This document shows, in pieces, positions 61,344 to 64,000 of a DNA stretch of 64,000 bases. The position numbers were made by a program, and so were the translations under genes. The DNA lies in contig NW_025062475.1 of assembly GCF_000002995.4 (NCBI RefSeq), forward strand, positions 5,584,187 to 5,648,186, read 5' to 3'. The notes under the pieces are model-generated. The model was not told where the DNA came from. It saw only the letters and a list, made by a program, of their open reading frames with translations, and made no database searches. Origin of the DNA: Brugia malayi. Lineage: Eukaryota; Nematoda; Chromadorea; Rhabditida; Onchocercidae. Numbering within the stretch: position 1 is the first letter of the stretch; the number at the start of each line of letters is the position of its first letter.

Positions 61344-64000
61344 GTTCTGTTTTATTTTTTTAGTTATTTCAAGTACGTTAATTTAACTCACATACGCCCT
61401 CACATAACAGTGCTCTATTTCATTTCTTCCGAAGAGTTTTATCTGTGTCCACAAAATATTGCCAACTGTGATAATGGAAAGTCTTATCTCATTATTCTCT
61501 TGCTTAAGATCCCAACCTTTAATTATCACCCTTTAATTAAATGTCGATGTCACCAACAAATTACAAAACCTTAATCCATGATACTATGATGCATTCTTTA
61601 ATATATACATCAATTCATCACATTACTCAGATGACGTCGCTGAGCAATATAGTTAATCAATATTGTTTGTAATAAATGGTGCAAATTACTAATTAAATGC
61701 ACGAAAGTTTTTAGTCATTAAAAATCCACGCATTCAGTAAAGTCATCTTTAAAAATCATTGCCTAGTCCCTAAAAAATTGCAAAGTTATTACGAAGTTTT
61801 ACTGAAATTATTTCACTAAACCTCCAAAAAAAAAAAAAATAAGGAATGAAGTTGAATCTACTAAATTGGATGAATTATTTTTATCTTTTTCTGTAATAAT
61901 AATAATGTGTAGGTTACATTTTAAAATATAAGTGGATTTTTACATGTGTTTTTGTAGCTATGGGAAAAATTCCGTTTAATACTTCTATAAAACATAGAAT
62001 CAAATTCACTGACTGCTTGTTTTTCATTCAATTCATGTTTTTTAATTTGTTTTTTTCTTCTTTTTTGCCTATTACATCACCTTTTGTTTATCTTTTGCCT
62101 TTCATTACTGATAAGCATTCATTTTACTTACTGCATGTTTGATATTTATTCTATTCAGTTTGTTGCATGCTGTCTTAATGATTTTCACTTACTGCAACTA
62201 ATTACATTTAGCATATGTTTTTTTACTTGAGAAGTTAATTTCTTTTTCTTATATACCAGTTTATTTTATTTTTTTAATTGCTAAATATATTGCTACTTGT
62301 TCCAATGTTCTGAGATAAAATTCACTCACTGCAAAAACATCAGAATAAAATAGAATTGCTAGAAAAATACTTCAAATGAATAGCATGCAATAACTCGAAA
62401 TTTAATAGCTTGATAAATAGAGAATGAAAAGAATGTTACTGTCATTATTTTATCTCTTTTTCTAATTTCATTACTCACTCCTTCTCTATTCTCAGTAGTT
62501 GTAAACATTTTTAATGTTAATTTGGACAGTGTTTGCAACACCTCTTTCTATATGATTATCAGTTGATGGCAGTAATACAGTTTACCTCGTAAGTCCTATT
62601 TCATACTTGAAATATAAATAATATAATGAAATTCCGGAATTGCTCTCACGTTCGTCTTAATTTCCGCTAGCAACCATTCTTTTCCGAATTTATTAATTTT
62701 TGAAAGGAGCCAAAAAACAATAGTTTATTACTAATAACGTAATTAATAGATTAATAATATTTTTCATTTTCAAGACTGTTCCACACATACTTTTCTCTGG
62801 TGAATATTTCTCTTTTGATTCTCTATTATATCACAACTCTCTAAATGACATCTCACTTTGCAGGCATCGAAAAGATAAACTGTTCCATAATTTTTTTTTT
62901 TTTTTTTTGTTTTTTAAATGGCGAAAGGAACAAAGAATTTGACTCACTCATCTTTTAGATATCAATCGGTCGCACAGTCAATAATAATTACATCTAAACA
63001 CCAAAAAGAAGAAAAAATATATTTCATCAGCGCGACATCAAAAAGAAATTCACAAAATTATCCAATTGAATTGTATATTACAACTAAAATCTTGAACACA
63101 ATTTGTTTAGATGTTTAAAAAAAGTAATGTTTTGTGGAAAGTGAACAACTGTTCATTTACACCAATTAATCGAATTTAATAATTATGTAATCAAGTTTTT
63201 TCGTCAATTTTCAGCTATGTTTTTTGTCATGAAGTTAAATACTTCTGTATGTGATGTGAGGACATTAAAGTTTGTTTTTTTTTTTTTTTTTTTATTTAGT
63301 CACATTTATATATTTTTTCTTTCTCTTACTTTAGGGCTAGTGTAAATCGAAAAGTGCTCTAATCTAATTTCTATATCTGTAAAACAATTTGGTTTCCTTT
63401 GCATAGAGACTCCTTCCGATGATTTATGAAGTTCAAGAACTGACAAATGCAGTAGTATATAGGTCAAAACGTTGTTCCTCTGAATTCAGAGCCTTTGTAA
63501 GATAATCAGGGTTTCAAATAACATCATTTGCTAATTAAAAATTTCTTTAAGAAAAAAAAGAAAGGATAGAACAAAAAGCCAACAGCACTGTAAAGTATAT
63601 TATGATTACGATTATTATTACCGAAAAATGAAGTATTTCATGGACATTTGCCGGATATTTATGATAATGAGCTGCTAAACAATCCTCATTCAATTAATTA
63701 ATCTTTTTAATTAACGATTTCTCCAATGTGAAGGAATCGTTAAAGACGATTATATTTATGAAGAAATAAATGATGTAAGCTTGGAATGAAGGAATGAAGC
63801 TAAACGACAATTACCACTTTATTTATTCATTTCCAAAAAAAAAAAGAAATCCTTCCACCATTAAAATAATCCTACTTGCACCATCAATAAATAAAACACT
63901 GTATTAGTAGCAGCAACCATTGTTTGCATAATGGTTCAGCGAAGAGGAGTGATGTAGCGTTATTAGTTGCTGTTTCATGGATTGCTATATTTCTGGTTGA
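61344..64000. other. Right-edge DNA without a supportable gene
   Basis: Possible acceptors followed by short open stretches occur near 61959 (CTATGGGAAAAATTCC), 62865 and 63215. None could be joined convincingly to the exon at 60735-61343. Otherwise the stretch is A/T-rich with T runs (62889-62910, 63275-63292). Confidence 0.4.

Noticed and set aside
1..64000. tRNA, rRNA or CRISPR features
   Set aside because: I looked for B-box-like GTTCRANTC with paired arms, rRNA-like GC-rich conserved blocks and regularly spaced repeats. Nothing convincing was found by eye.

Overview
The window looks like nuclear DNA of a parasitic nematode, most probably a filarial (clade III, spirurid) worm. Four things support this: a strongly AT-rich background with long homopolymer runs; genes split into many 55-310 bp exons by AT-rich introns, most with GT...TTTCAG borders; nematode-specific cysteine-rich WR1 repeats; and a complexin very close in sequence to the worm protein. 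The species cannot be fixed from the sequence alone. Exon boundaries below were derived by hand from splice sites and reading-frame phase. For the five main genes every exon closes the frame exactly.

Layout, left to right. (1) 683-4156, minus: a complete nine-exon PRP19, the U-box/WD40 spliceosomal ubiquitin ligase. (2) 6491-13985, minus: a 21-exon, 859-residue gene for an ER-anchored SMP-C2 lipid-transfer protein of the C2CD2/TMEM24 type that also carries a complete C-terminal C1 zinc domain. (3) 13986-19924: a 5.9 kb divergent intergenic stretch. (4) 19925-28535, plus: a 17-exon Rab GTPase-activating protein of the TBC1D12/TBC1D14 type. (5) 33941-37093, plus: an unrecognised Cys-rich single-pass membrane protein. 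(6) 39744-41161, minus: a complete five-exon complexin, the SNARE regulator. (7) 47076-54855: a 2.25 kb inverted duplication with effectively identical arms around a 3 kb spacer, carrying small secreted WR1 genes. One gene is whole, its duplicate is only a 3' exon, and a second gene shows the same frameshift in both arms. (8) 54856-64000: gene-poor DNA with an old tandem duplication near 57.4-58.7 kb and an orphan open exon with about 50-residue internal repeats at 60750-61343.

The genes share no operon or pathway. Three of them (SMP lipid transfer, Rab GAP, complexin) act in membrane traffic, which may be chance. The most unusual points are the SMP-C2-C1 domain order and the near-perfect inverted duplication. 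The duplication needs a check for assembly artefact.
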